From: G963666705 sp963666705 | GTDB taxonomy: Bacteria; Pseudomonadota; Alphaproteobacteria; CADEGL01 | Assembly (NCBI GenBank): GCA_963666705.2 | Contig: CAXXKO010000007.1 | Coordinates: 1 to 28,337 of the forward strand | Reading direction: 5' to 3' | Length of the DNA stretch: 28,337 nt | Part shown: positions 1 to 7,737 of the stretch, one piece after another | Position numbering within the stretch: the first letter of the stretch is position 1 | Layout of the letters: every line of letters begins with the position of its first letter | Program-made: the position numbers and the translations under genes | Notes under the pieces: generated by a model | Seen by the model: the letters and a program-made list of their open reading frames with translations, nothing else | Database searches by the model: none | What the model was told of the DNA's origin: nothing

Positions 1-115
1 ACGCATCGGTGTGCGGGTGAGGTGGCGATTCATAAAGCGCATTGATGTCTCTTCAGGCTTCAGTTGCGTGGAGCGTCATGTAGGTGCCCGTGCGCCCGAT
101 GTCAATGTCGGCGCC

Positions 116-499
116 TCATTCGATCAGGCCGCGCTCGCGCAGAATCTCTTCCGCGACGCGGACACTGTCGATGGCCGCGGGCAGGCCGCAATAGGCGGCA
201 CTTTGCAACAGCACCTCCTGAATCTCCTCCACCGTACAGCCGTTGTTGAGTGCGGAGACGACGTGCATGCGGATCTCGTGGGGCCGGTTCAGCGCCGTCA
301 ACATGGCGAGGCACAGCATGCTGCGCACCTTGCGGGGCAGACCGGGCCGCAACCAGATGGTGCCGAAGCAAGCTTCCTTCGAGAACCGTCTGAGCGGCGC
401 GTTGAACGAATTCGTGGACGCTTCGCGCCGCTCGAAATACGCCTCGCCCAACGCCTCTCGCATGATGTTCCGGCCGGTCTCGCGCAGCTCTTCGCTCAT
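116..499 (-). CDS. Carboxymuconolactone decarboxylase-family protein (AhpD-like fold)
   Basis: A 127-residue protein of the size and pattern of the PcaC-like carboxymuconolactone decarboxylase family. The central stretch (about residues 50-90) has the family's run of pro-Arg-Lys-x-Arg, then LNRPHEI with the conserved His, then NNGCTVEEI with a cysteine. Family members decarboxylate 4-carboxymuconolactone in protocatechuate breakdown or act as AhpD-type peroxidase partners; the exact substrate cannot be read here. The ATG at 499 follows a strong AGGAGG seven bases away, which fixes the start. It is divergent from the acyl-CoA dehydrogenase at 595, so the 95-bp gap probably carries both promoters. 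The catabolic neighbours favour a role in aromatic or acyl-CoA degradation, which is inference. Confidence 0.85.
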   Translation of the reverse strand: MSEELRETGRNIMREALGEAYFERREASTNSFNAPLRRFSKEACFGTIWLRPGLPRKVRSMLCLAMLTALNRPHEIRMHVVSALNNGCTVEEIQEVLLQSAAYCGLPAAIDSVRVAEEILRERGLIE

Positions 500-594
500 C
501 GGATCCTCCTAAGTTGTTCCTGGCGCGGATGGTAGTACACCGGCCAAGGCTGATCTAGAATTGGTCCTCCAAGCCGCGGGTACGGGAGAGTGCC

Positions 595-1797
595 ATGGAT
601 ATCCACTTCAGTCCCGAGACCGACGCCATCCGCCAGCAGGTGCGCGCGTTTCTCGCCGAGAAGCTGCCCGACGACCTCCGTCGCCGGGCGCGGCGCGAGG
701 AAATGGTTCTCTCGTCGGAGCAGCAGAAGCGCTGGGCGCGGTTGCTCAACGACCAGGGCGGCTGGAGCTGCCCCGGCTGGCCCAAGGAGCACGGCGGCCC
801 GGGCTGGAGCTTCGAGCAGCAGTACGTGTTCGACCGCGAGATCGCCCTCGGCGACGCGCCCCGCCTGCAAGGCTTCGGACCCGGGATGATCGGCTCCGCC
901 ATCATCGAGTACGGCACGGACGAACAGAAGGCGAAATTCCTGCCCGCGATCCTCACGGGCGATATCCTGTTCTGTCAGGGCTTTTCCGAGCCGAACGCCG
1001 GCTCCGACTTGGCCGCCCTTAGCTGCCACGCCGTGGGCGAGGGCGACGATTACGTTATCAACGGCTCCAAGCTCTGGACGTCGGACGGGCATTTCGCGGA
1101 TTGGATGTTCGGCCTCTTCCGCACCGATAGCTCGGGCAAGAAGCAGCACGGCATCACCGTGCTCCTGCTGCCCATGGACAGCCCCGGCATCGAGGTCCGG
1201 CCGCTCATCACCTTCGAGGGCACCCACGAGGTCAACCAGACCTTCTTCACCGACGTGCGCGTACCGGCCACGGGTCGCATCGGGGAGGAGAGCAAGGGGT
1301 GGACGGTCGCCAAGTACATCCTCGGGTTCGAGCGCTTCGGTACTGCCGAGGTGTCGCGCTCGGCCGTGAGCCTCCAGCGTTTGAAGCGGTTCGCGAGGGA
1401 GTCCGACCGGGGCGCCAGCCCGCTGATCAAGGATACGGCCTTCGCTGCCGGGATCGCCGAGATCGAGATCGAGCTGCGCGCGCTCGAGCTTGTCGAGCAG
1501 CGCTTCCTGTTCGGCCCCGGCGGACCCGATGCCATGGGCCCCGAAGCCTCGATGCTCAAGGTCCGCGGCACGGAGGTGCAGCACAAGATCAGCGAGCTCA
1601 CGATGGAGGCGCTCGGCAGCTATGCCCTGCCGTCCGTGCCCGAGCAGCTCGAGGAGGGCTACAACGCGGAGCCCGTGGGGCCGATGGAGACAGGCTACGC
1701 GGCCCGCAGCTACTTCAACCTGCGCAAGACGGCGATCTACTCAGGCTCCAACGAGATCCAGAAGAATATCATGTCGAAGGCGGTGCTGGGCCTTTAG
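595..1797 (+). CDS. Acyl-CoA dehydrogenase
   Basis: A 400-residue flavoprotein of normal family length. The N-terminal helical domain starts FSPETDAIRQQVRAFL. The FAD-binding signature GFSEPNAGSD lies at about residues 128-137, followed by a WTSDGHFADW segment, and the C-terminal domain ends with IYSGSNEIQKNI. It should oxidise an acyl-CoA to the 2,3-enoyl-CoA and pass electrons to ETF. The tail resembles the PimC/FadE-like group rather than MCAD: where MCAD has the catalytic Glu of YEGT this protein has Ser, as is common in that group, so the base must lie elsewhere. GGGAGAG stands a few bases before the ATG. Its stop codon overlaps that of the convergent dehydrogenase gene by four bases. 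Chain length and substrate are unknown. Confidence 0.93.
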   Translation: MDIHFSPETDAIRQQVRAFLAEKLPDDLRRRARREEMVLSSEQQKRWARLLNDQGGWSCPGWPKEHGGPGWSFEQQYVFDREIALGDAPRLQGFGPGMIGSAIIEYGTDEQKAKFLPAILTGDILFCQGFSEPNAGSDLAALSCHAVGEGDDYVINGSKLWTSDGHFADWMFGLFRTDSSGKKQHGITVLLLPMDSPGIEVRPLITFEGTHEVNQTFFTDVRVPATGRIGEESKGWTVAKYILGFERFGTAEVSRSAVSLQRLKRFARESDRGASPLIKDTAFAAGIAEIEIELRALELVEQRFLFGPGGPDAMGPEASMLKVRGTEVQHKISELTMEALGSYALPSVPEQLEEGYNAEPVGPMETGYAARSYFNLRKTAIYSGSNEIQKNIMSKAVLGL

Positions 1798-2759
1798 TAC
1801 CCAGTCTCCGGGTCGACGACGTTCCGAAGCGGGCGTCCGTCGAGCCAGCACGCGAGGTTCTCGGCAAAGAGGTCCGCCACGGGCTCGCGCCATCCCTCGT
1901 AGAACCCGGCGACGTGCGGGGTGATGATCACGTTTTCCAGGCCCCAGAACGGGCTCTCGGCGGGCAGGGGCTCGGCGGCGAAGACGTCGAGCGCGGCGCC
2001 CCGCAGTCTGCCGGACTGGAGAGCGTCGAGAAGAGGGGCTTCCTCGACGATGCCGCCGCGCGAGAGGTTGACGAAGATGGCGCCCGGCTTCATGGCCGCG
2101 AATGCGTGCGCATCGATCAGGCCCATCGTCTCCGGCGTGCGGGGCAGGGTGACGACGATGTAGTCCGCGTCACCGAGGGCGGCCTCGATGTCGTCCGGCG
2201 TGTGGACGCGACCGACACCGGGGACGGCCGCTCCGCTCCGCCTGACGCCCGTGACCGCGATGCCGACGACCCGCGCCCGCTCGGCGATCGCTTGGCCGAT
2301 CTGGCCCAGGCCGACGACGCACATGGTGCCCCCCTTGCTCACCCACACGTCCTTCTTCCGCCATTCGCGATTCTTCTGCTGGTGGAAGAAGAGCGGGAAA
2401 TTGAGATTCAGGGAATAGACGGCCCACAAGGCGAACTCGGCCATGATGGTGCCCCCGGTGCCGGCCGAGTTGGTGACCGTCAGGCGCGCCGGATCCCAGG
2501 GCAGGAGATGGTCGATCCCCGCCCCGCCCACATGGACCCAGCGCACGCTCTCGCACGCGGTGATGGCGTGCCCGGGATAGCGCCCCTTCTCGAACTTGTG
2601 GCTCATCACAATATCGGGCGCCACCTCCCACAAGGCCGCTTCGAGCTGGCCGTATTCGCCGCAGGTGTGGATTGCGATATCCGGAAACCGCGCCTCGATA
2701 CGCTTTGAGAAGACTTCTGGCGTGTCGGAATGGACGAGCAGGGTAACCGGCTCGCTCAA
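1794..2759 (-). CDS. D-2-hydroxyacid dehydrogenase (NAD(P)-dependent)
   Basis: A 321-residue protein of the D-isomer-specific 2-hydroxyacid dehydrogenase family, which reduces 2-keto acids or oxidises D-2-hydroxy acids. The Rossmann motif GLGQIG sits at about 150-155. The three catalytic residues are present: Arg234 in NLSRGG, Glu263 in DVFAAEPLP and His282 in TPHVAG. There is no in-frame ATG at the expected place. The TTG at 2757-2759 gives the right length and starts within the stop of the upstream amidohydrolase (TTGA overlap), so the two are probably translationally coupled. The open frame continues upstream only as a shadow of the amidohydrolase. It lies closest to the GhrA/phosphoglycerate-dehydrogenase-like group; the substrate is not determinable. 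Confidence 0.9.
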   Translation of the reverse strand: MSEPVTLLVHSDTPEVFSKRIEARFPDIAIHTCGEYGQLEAALWEVAPDIVMSHKFEKGRYPGHAITACESVRWVHVGGAGIDHLLPWDPARLTVTNSAGTGGTIMAEFALWAVYSLNLNFPLFFHQQKNREWRKKDVWVSKGGTMCVVGLGQIGQAIAERARVVGIAVTGVRRSGAAVPGVGRVHTPDDIEAALGDADYIVVTLPRTPETMGLIDAHAFAAMKPGAIFVNLSRGGIVEEAPLLDALQSGRLRGAALDVFAAEPLPAESPFWGLENVIITPHVAGFYEGWREPVADLFAENLACWLDGRPLRNVVDPETGY

Positions 2760-3613
2760 GACGACGGCCAGATGAGCTCGAAGGGGCGGTTGTGGATGAT
2801 GTCCTCGATGACCGCCTCGGGGATCGGCGGCAGGCCCGGCGCGAAGGCGGGTATGGAGCGGAAGGTCGCGAGCGCCTCCTCGGTCGTCTGCACGGGGAAG
2901 TCGGAGCCGAAGAGGATCTGGCCCATCACGTCGTAGTCGAGGGCGTGGAGGAGGGCGTTGTACATCTCCCACTTGCGGTACATGCGGGCCGAGACGTCCG
3001 TATAGAGCTGCTTGTGCTTGCGCAGGAGCTGGACGGTGATGTCCGACCAGGGGAGGCCGAAATGGGCCAGGATCATGCGCAGCTCGGGGAAGGCGCGCGC
3101 AACCTTGTCGAGGAGGAGGGGGTTGCCGTATTCGAGGAACGACTGGGCGGGAAAGGCCGAGGCCTGGTGCCACAGGATGGGGATGCCCAAGCCGTCGGCG
3201 ACCTCGTAGAGGCGCCAGGCCTCGGGCGACCAGGGGTCGAAGCCCTGATAGACGGGGGAGAGCTTGAGGCCCCTGAGGCCGAGGGACTTGACGCTCCGCT
3301 CGAGCTCGTCGGGCGCGTCCGCGTCCGCGGGGTCGACACTGGCGAAGCCGATGGCGCGGCCCGGGTAGCGGGCCACGTACTCGGCCACGTACTCGTTGGG
3401 CACGACGACGCCGAGCTGCGTCCAGCGCAGGGCGAGGACGATGAACTTGTCCGCCACCCCGGCCACTTTCTCGGCATGCCGATCGGGCCCGGCGTCCGTC
3501 GCCCGCCCGCCGCTACGGACATGCATGTCCTTGCGGTACTGCTCCGCCAGATGCTCGTCGAGCCACAGGTTGGTGTGCCAGTCGATCAGCTCGCCGCCGC
3601 CGCCGTCATTCAT
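2756..3613 (-). CDS. Amidohydrolase family 2 (TIM-barrel metal-dependent hydrolase)
   Basis: A 285-residue protein resembling Amidohydro_2 (ACMSD/gamma-resorcylate decarboxylase-like). Visible metal-site and active-site elements are DWH near the N terminus (the D-x-H of strand 1 partly preserved), WHQAS, ILAHFG with a conserved His, and FGSDFP with the conserved Asp near the C terminus. Family members hydrolyse lactones or cyclic amides or decarboxylate aromatic acids using one zinc or manganese. The ATG at 3613 was chosen because upstream codons lack family similarity; only a weak GGGG-type ribosome site precedes it. The gene overlaps the hydroxyacid dehydrogenase start by four bases, so the pair likely forms one two-gene transcript for a shared catabolic step. 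Confidence 0.87.
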   Translation of the reverse strand: MNDGGGGELIDWHTNLWLDEHLAEQYRKDMHVRSGGRATDAGPDRHAEKVAGVADKFIVLALRWTQLGVVVPNEYVAEYVARYPGRAIGFASVDPADADAPDELERSVKSLGLRGLKLSPVYQGFDPWSPEAWRLYEVADGLGIPILWHQASAFPAQSFLEYGNPLLLDKVARAFPELRMILAHFGLPWSDITVQLLRKHKQLYTDVSARMYRKWEMYNALLHALDYDVMGQILFGSDFPVQTTEEALATFRSIPAFAPGLPPIPEAVIEDIIHNRPFELIWPSS

Positions 3614-3757
3614 TGTGCTGGCCCCATTTCGTTTTCGTCGCGTCAGGACGATAGCACGATTGGGGCCTCGCACGCTTCCGCGCCCATGCGGACTTGTCAT
3701 GTCCCCCCGAGCCGTACGTGTCCCCGGAACCGTGGAGCAGTCGTGGCAACGTTCCTT

Positions 3758-4135
3758 CTATGCGGCCTTCGTCCGCGAGGGACGGATCAGAACCTCGGCG
3801 GGGATGCCGAGCCGGTCGTGCAAGCGGCGGATCGTGCCGATGGAGAGGCCGCGCTTGCGGTTCAGGACCTCGGCGATGCGGGTGCGCGTGCCGATGATGC
3901 CCTCGAGATCCTTTCGGGTGAGGCCTTGCTGCTCCATGCGGAACTCTATCGCCGCCACCGGATCGGGCGGGTCGATCGGATGGTGCTGGGCCTCGTAGGC
4001 GTCGATCAGGGTGGCGAGCACGTCGAGCCTGTCACCTTCGGGCGTCCCGCTCTTCGCACCCCACAGCACCGCGACCTCGGCAAGCGCCGCTTCGTAATTC
4101 TCCTCTGTTCGGATCGGCTTGATGTCAGCGTTCAT
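3758..4135 (-). CDS. higA: HigA-family antitoxin (XRE HTH)
   Basis: A 125-residue protein with the HigA layout: an N-terminal segment MNADIKPIRTEENYEAAL typical of HigA, then a Cro/C1-type helix-turn-helix at about 75-125 (GLTRKDLEGIIGTRTRIAEVLNRKRGLSIGTI is the core). HigA neutralises the HigB mRNA interferase and represses its own operon. The ATG at 4135 lies just downstream of GGAGG within the tail of higB, matching the normal higB-higA overlap. The oddity is that the cognate toxin gene is only a 3' remnant, so this is now an orphan antitoxin that may act as an anti-addiction module or have taken another regulatory role. The open frame extends upstream to 4243, but that part is out of family. 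Confidence 0.9.
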   Translation of the reverse strand: MNADIKPIRTEENYEAALAEVAVLWGAKSGTPEGDRLDVLATLIDAYEAQHHPIDPPDPVAAIEFRMEQQGLTRKDLEGIIGTRTRIAEVLNRKRGLSIGTIRRLHDRLGIPAEVLIRPSRTKAA

Positions 4136-4245
4136 GGCGATCCTCCTTCTCGTCGATCCGGTCGTAGTCCTCGTGGGTGCCGACCCATTTGATCCAGAGA
4201 ATCGCCTTCTCGAAGTCCACGGCCACGACCAGCCGATAGTCATGT
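4125..4245 (-). pseudogene. higB: HigB toxin, C-terminal remnant
   Basis: Reading the minus strand from about 4245 gives roughly 40 codons: THDYRLVVAVDFEKAILW, then IKWVGTHEDYDRIDEKED, ending HER and TGA at 4125-4127. This is the recognisable C terminus of HigB (RelE-like, ribosome-dependent mRNA interferase), whose family ends with xWIGTHxxYDxID. A full HigB is about 95-100 residues, so some 60 N-terminal residues with the start codon are missing. Upstream of 4245 the sequence switches to a non-coding stretch with repeated CGGTATTC/CCCGG words. The tail overlaps higA by 11 bases, as in intact modules, and supplies higA's ribosome site. The toxin is very unlikely to be functional. Confidence 0.85.
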
Positions 4246-4291
4246 GTTCTCGGTATTCAGTCTCCGGAATTCTGTCGTGTGTCCCCGGTAT

Positions 4292-4717
4292 TCATGCGTT
4301 GCCAAGACGGTCCAGGGCGTCACGGGCCGTGACAATGGGGATGCCCTCGACCTCGCCGAGCGCGAGCATGTGTTTCTTGTCGCCGGAGACGATCAGGTCG
4401 ACCTTCCAGGCGATTGCGGTGGCCAAGATCGGGTCGTCCTTGGGATCGGGAGAAAGGCTCACGTTTGGCAGCGTGTCGAGGACAAGGGCGCGTGTGTCCA
4501 TGTTTTCGACGATGGCGGCCGCTTCCTCGACGTCGAGATACTTTTGCAGGCGGGGACGGGTGAGAACGTTGGCGACCTCGGCCATTTGTGCGGTCGAGGT
4601 GACAAGCTCGATCTGGCCGCGCAGCCATGCTTGGTACAGTTGGTCCGGCGGGGTGCCCTTGGTGATCAAGGCGCCGATCAGGATGTTGGTATCAAGGACG
4701 ATCCGCACGCGCTGCAT
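4292..4717 (-). CDS. PIN-domain toxin (COG1569-type)
   Basis: A 141-residue PIN ribonuclease of the 'putative toxin component, PIN family' type. The acidic active-site residues are in place: Asp9 in VLDTN, Glu47 in QMAEVAN, the DPKDDPILA cluster at 91-95, and Asp113 in SGDKKH. PIN toxins cleave RNA with Mg or Mn and are held inactive by a partner antitoxin. The gene overlaps the upstream ribbon-helix-helix gene by 26 bases, so the two form an operon with antitoxin first. The length is complete and no damage is visible. Its target RNA cannot be predicted. Confidence 0.9.
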   Translation of the reverse strand: MQRVRIVLDTNILIGALITKGTPPDQLYQAWLRGQIELVTSTAQMAEVANVLTRPRLQKYLDVEEAAAIVENMDTRALVLDTLPNVSLSPDPKDDPILATAIAWKVDLIVSGDKKHMLALGEVEGIPIVTARDALDRLGNA

Positions 4718-4928
4718 CCACCTCCTCGTCGATCAGGTCGAGGATGTCCCGCTGGTCATGGCGAGCGTTGCGGTCCTTGACCTGGCGAACGGTGAGGTCC
4801 AGCACGCGGCGGCGCACGGCTTCGTCGACGAACCGGGACAGGTCGCCCTTCCTGCCACCGGTTCGTGCAAGGTAGGTGCGGACCGCCCGGTCCGTCGTCT
4901 CACGGATCGTGAGATTCCATCGGGTCAT
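4692..4928 (-). CDS. Ribbon-helix-helix antitoxin of the PIN toxin
   Basis: A 78-residue protein. The start (RWNLTIRETTDRAVRTYLA) is a beta strand followed by an amphipathic helix, then RKGDLSRFVDEAVRRRVL, which fits the XACb0070-like ribbon-helix-helix group of DNA-binding antitoxins. The C-terminal half is charged and probably wraps the toxin. It should autorepress the module by binding the repeats just upstream at 4953-4967. It overlaps the toxin start by 26 bases. The ATG at 4928 is the only plausible start; the ribosome site is weak, which is common in tightly autoregulated antitoxins. Confidence 0.82.
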   Translation of the reverse strand: MTRWNLTIRETTDRAVRTYLARTGGRKGDLSRFVDEAVRRRVLDLTVRQVKDRNARHDQRDILDLIDEEVDAARADRP

Positions 4929-4940
4929 GGGTCAGTTTTC

Positions 4941-4970
4941 CGTGTTTATGTACTTATACGCTTATACATC
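4941..4970 (-). promoter_or_regulatory. Promoter/operator of the PIN-RHH module
   Basis: An AT-rich island immediately upstream of the antitoxin start in otherwise GC-rich DNA. It holds CTTATAC twice with an 8-bp period (4953-4959 and 4961-4967); on the coding strand this reads GTATAAG-c-GTATAAG, then TACATAAACAC. Tandem short repeats near the -10 fit autorepression by a ribbon-helix-helix dimer pair. Either GTATAAG could also serve as a -10 element. Function is inferred from position and repeat pattern. Confidence 0.5.
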
Positions 4971-5182
4971 TATCGTACCCTATGTGGGCCGGCGCGGTCG
5001 ATGTCCTTCCACTCCCTGACGCTCACGGTGCACCAATACAGTGACATGCAGGCGCCGCGTATTCCGGGGGCACGACTTCATCGCTTCCTCGACGGAAAAC
5101 ACCGGGTCAGAAATCGCGGGTTCGATGGCAATATCGATATCGTGTTGGCCCATGCGCCGAGGCGTCGAATGCCCTATCCCCC

Positions 5183-7231
5183 TCACAGCCCCTTGCAGAT
5201 GCGCAAAGAGTCGTAGATAGCGGCGTGGATGTTGCGGCTGGTGAGGGCGTCGCCGACGCGGTAGAGCTCGAAGGCGCCATCGGGGTTGGAGAGAATCGGC
5301 TGAGGCGCGCCCGCGGCCATGCCGTACAGGTCGATCTCGCCCAGGTTCCGCGAATGGGCGGTGAGGGCGTGATAGATGGCGTCGCGCGGGATGGTGCCGT
5401 GCTCGGCCACGACCTGATCGACCGCGCGCTCCTCCTCGGCCCCGGTGAAGGTGTTGCGCAGCACCGCGACAAGCTTGTTGCCCTCCCGGTAGACTTGCGT
5501 AATGCGCATGTCGGTGGTCAGCACCACGCCACTTTCGTAGAGGCCGCTCATACGGTGGGCGAGGTTGGCGAGGCCCGATTCGTGGTTGACCTGCCGGTCG
5601 GGGGTGGCCAGCTCGACCTTCACACCTCGCGCACCCAGCATCTCGGCCACCAGTGTCGCCGGCCCGCGGCCGTCGTCGTCGTAGACCAGCACGGTCTCGC
5701 TCGCTTCGACCCGGCCATCGAGGATGTCCCAGGTGGTGACGGCCAGCTCGGCGCCAACGAACGGCCCCACGTCGGGATCGCCGCCCGTGGCGATCACCAC
5801 CACATCGGGCGCCTCGGCCATCACCATCGCGGCCGTGGCCTCGGTACCGAGGCGGAGGTCGACGCCGAGCTTGCGGACCTGGCCATCGAGCCAGCGGGCG
5901 ATGCCGGAGAGGGATTCGCGCTTGGGGGCCCTGGCGGCGGTGATGATCTGGCCGCCCACCGCGTCGGCTTTCTCGATCAATAAGACCGCGTGCCCGCGGG
6001 CGGCGGAGACGCGCGCGGCCTCGAGCCCGCCTGGCCCGGCGCCGACAACGACCACCTTGCGGCGTGGCCCAGCCGTGGGCTGAATCGCGTGCGGCATGGT
6101 CGCCTCGCGCCCCGTGGCGGCGTTCTGGAGGCAGAGCGCCTCCTGGCCGACGAGGCGGCGGTCGACGCACCAGGTGGCGCCGACGCACTCGCGGATGTCG
6201 TCCTCCCGGCCTTCGGTGAGCTTGCGCACGATATGGGGGTCGGCGATGTGGCCCCGGGTCATGGACACCATGTCGAGGTGGCCCTCCACGACCGCGCGCC
6301 GGGCGGTGCCGAGGTCGGTGATGCGCAGGCCGTGGAAGACGGTGACGCCGAGCTCGCGCTTGAAGGCGCTGGCGAGGCCGAGATATAGCGCCGGCGGAGA
6401 CGACATGTTGGCCATGGATTGCGAGGTCTGTTTCAAGTCCCAGGTGGTGCCGCCGACGATATCGAAGAAATCGACCATGCCGCTTTCGGCGAAGATGCGG
6501 CCGATCTCCAGCATCTCCTGGTGGTCGAGCCCACCCTCCAGCAGCTCGTCGCCCGTCATGCGCAGGCCGACGATGAAATCGTCCCCGACCCGCCTGCGGA
6601 CCTCGGCGAAGACCTCGAGGCCGAACCGGCACCGGTTCTCGAGGCTGCCGCCATAGCGGTCGGTGCGCTTGTTGGCGCTCGGGCTCAAGAAGCTGTCGAA
6701 CAGGTTCTGGAACGCCCCTTGAATCTGGCAGCCGTCGAGCCCGCCTTCCTTGCAGCGCCGCGCCGCGGCACCGTAGCCCGCGATGATGCGCTTGAAGTCG
6801 AACGGCTCCATGGGCTTGGGGTAGGAGCGGTGGAAGGGCTCGCTCACCCGGCTGGGGGCGACGGGCGGCAGCCAGGGGTCGATGTTCCAGCGCGACCGGC
6901 GCCCGACATGGGTGAGCTGGCACATGAGCCGCGCGCCCAGGCCGTGGATGCGTTCGGCGAACGCCTGGAAGTGGGGAATGATGCGGTCGTCGCCGGCATA
7001 GAGCCGGTTGTAGTCGAGCGAGAGGGCGTCGGCGGTGAAGGTGGTGACGCCGCCGAACATGGTGAGGCCGATGCCGCCCTTGGCCTTCTCGGCATGGTAG
7101 AGCTGGTAGCGCTTGCCCGGCATGCCGGCTTCGGCATAGCCGGGGCCGTGGCTGGTGCTCATCACCCGGTTGCGGAAGGTGACGCCCTTCAAGGTGAAGG
7201 GCTGGAGCAGCGCGTCGCCGGTGGATGCCAC
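5183..7231 (-). CDS. NADH:flavin oxidoreductase / TMADH-like N-demethylase
   Basis: A 682-residue two-part flavoenzyme: an old-yellow-enzyme TIM barrel (about 1-345; FLSPSANKRTDRYGGSLENR is the FMN-barrel signature at 181-200) and a C-terminal FAD/NAD-binding half with VVVVGAGPGGLEAA (GxGxxG at 397-402). This is the architecture of trimethylamine dehydrogenase, dimethylglycine demethylase DgcA and N-methylproline demethylase. The Fe-S cysteine stretch reads C349-V-G-A-T-W-C355 with C367 following; TMADH has Cys where this protein has Ala352. The start is GTG at 7231 (not ATG), preceded by GAGGGG. It follows hspQ on the same strand after 119 bp. A demethylase acting on a methylated amine or betaine is the best guess; 2,4-dienoyl-CoA reductase is less likely from the ECVGATWC and ATGREATMPH motifs. 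Confidence 0.88.
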   Translation of the reverse strand: MASTGDALLQPFTLKGVTFRNRVMSTSHGPGYAEAGMPGKRYQLYHAEKAKGGIGLTMFGGVTTFTADALSLDYNRLYAGDDRIIPHFQAFAERIHGLGARLMCQLTHVGRRSRWNIDPWLPPVAPSRVSEPFHRSYPKPMEPFDFKRIIAGYGAAARRCKEGGLDGCQIQGAFQNLFDSFLSPSANKRTDRYGGSLENRCRFGLEVFAEVRRRVGDDFIVGLRMTGDELLEGGLDHQEMLEIGRIFAESGMVDFFDIVGGTTWDLKQTSQSMANMSSPPALYLGLASAFKRELGVTVFHGLRITDLGTARRAVVEGHLDMVSMTRGHIADPHIVRKLTEGREDDIRECVGATWCVDRRLVGQEALCLQNAATGREATMPHAIQPTAGPRRKVVVVGAGPGGLEAARVSAARGHAVLLIEKADAVGGQIITAARAPKRESLSGIARWLDGQVRKLGVDLRLGTEATAAMVMAEAPDVVVIATGGDPDVGPFVGAELAVTTWDILDGRVEASETVLVYDDDGRGPATLVAEMLGARGVKVELATPDRQVNHESGLANLAHRMSGLYESGVVLTTDMRITQVYREGNKLVAVLRNTFTGAEEERAVDQVVAEHGTIPRDAIYHALTAHSRNLGEIDLYGMAAGAPQPILSNPDGAFELYRVGDALTSRNIHAAIYDSLRICKGL

Positions 7232-7350
7232 GAATCGTCCCCTCGCTCGTGATCTACGCTTCGCTCATCGCCGATCGGGGGACCCGGGGCCGGGCCATGA
7301 GGCGCCTCGAGGCCCTGGGCACGAGTGGCGGAGCCGAGAGTCGAGCCGGA

Positions 7351-7680
7351 TCAGTTGGCCACCCGGGGCAGGGGCAGGTAGCGGTCGCCCTCGCGGCTCG
7401 AGAACAGCTTGTCGATGTCGGGGTGCGAGACCGGGTCGCCCGCCTCGTCGGTCAAGAGGTTCTGCTCCGAGACGTAGGCGATATAGGGGCCGCCGGCGCT
7501 CTCGGCGAGCAGATGGTAATAGGGCTGGTCCTTGGTCGGGCGCACGTCCTTCGGGATCGACTCCCACCACTCCTCGGTGTTGGAGAAAGTCGGGTCGACA
7601 TCGAAGATCACGCCCCGGAACGGATAGACCCGGTGCTTGACGATCTGGCCGATCTCGAACTTGGCGGTGCGAATGTGCAT
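7351..7680 (-). CDS. hspQ: Heat shock protein HspQ
   Basis: A 109-residue protein matching HspQ (YccV-like, hemimethylated-DNA-binding fold). The hallmarks run in order: AKFEIGQIVKHRVYPFRGVI near the N terminus, DVDPTFSNTEEWW, RPTKDQPYYHLLAE, YIAYVSEQNLL and a HPDIDKLF end. HspQ modulates Lon specificity and stability of DnaA mutants in enterics; in alphaproteobacteria it is usually a lone housekeeping gene. The length is normal. No strong ribosome site is seen before the ATG. It lies 57 bp downstream of the mlrC stop on the same strand, so the IS3 insertion in mlrC could alter its transcription. Confidence 0.95.
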   Translation of the reverse strand: MHIRTAKFEIGQIVKHRVYPFRGVIFDVDPTFSNTEEWWESIPKDVRPTKDQPYYHLLAESAGGPYIAYVSEQNLLTDEAGDPVSHPDIDKLFSSREGDRYLPLPRVAN

Positions 7681-7737
7681 GGCGCTATTTAGGAGCAGGT
7701 TTCGCGGGACCGCAAGCCCGTTGGCGCGGCCCGGGCA

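Noticed and set aside
4980..5182. Short minus-strand reading frame (about 57 codons, MGQHDIDIAIEPAISDPVFS...) between the PIN module and the flavoenzyme
   Set aside because: No ribosome site and no family I recognise; it continues a long shadow frame of the flavoenzyme, so it is probably not a gene. I see nothing else firm in this 200-bp gap.
4980..6923. 647-codon minus-strand frame overlapping the flavoenzyme
   Set aside because: Arg/Pro-rich out-of-frame translation; the correct frame carries the FMN-barrel and FAD motifs.
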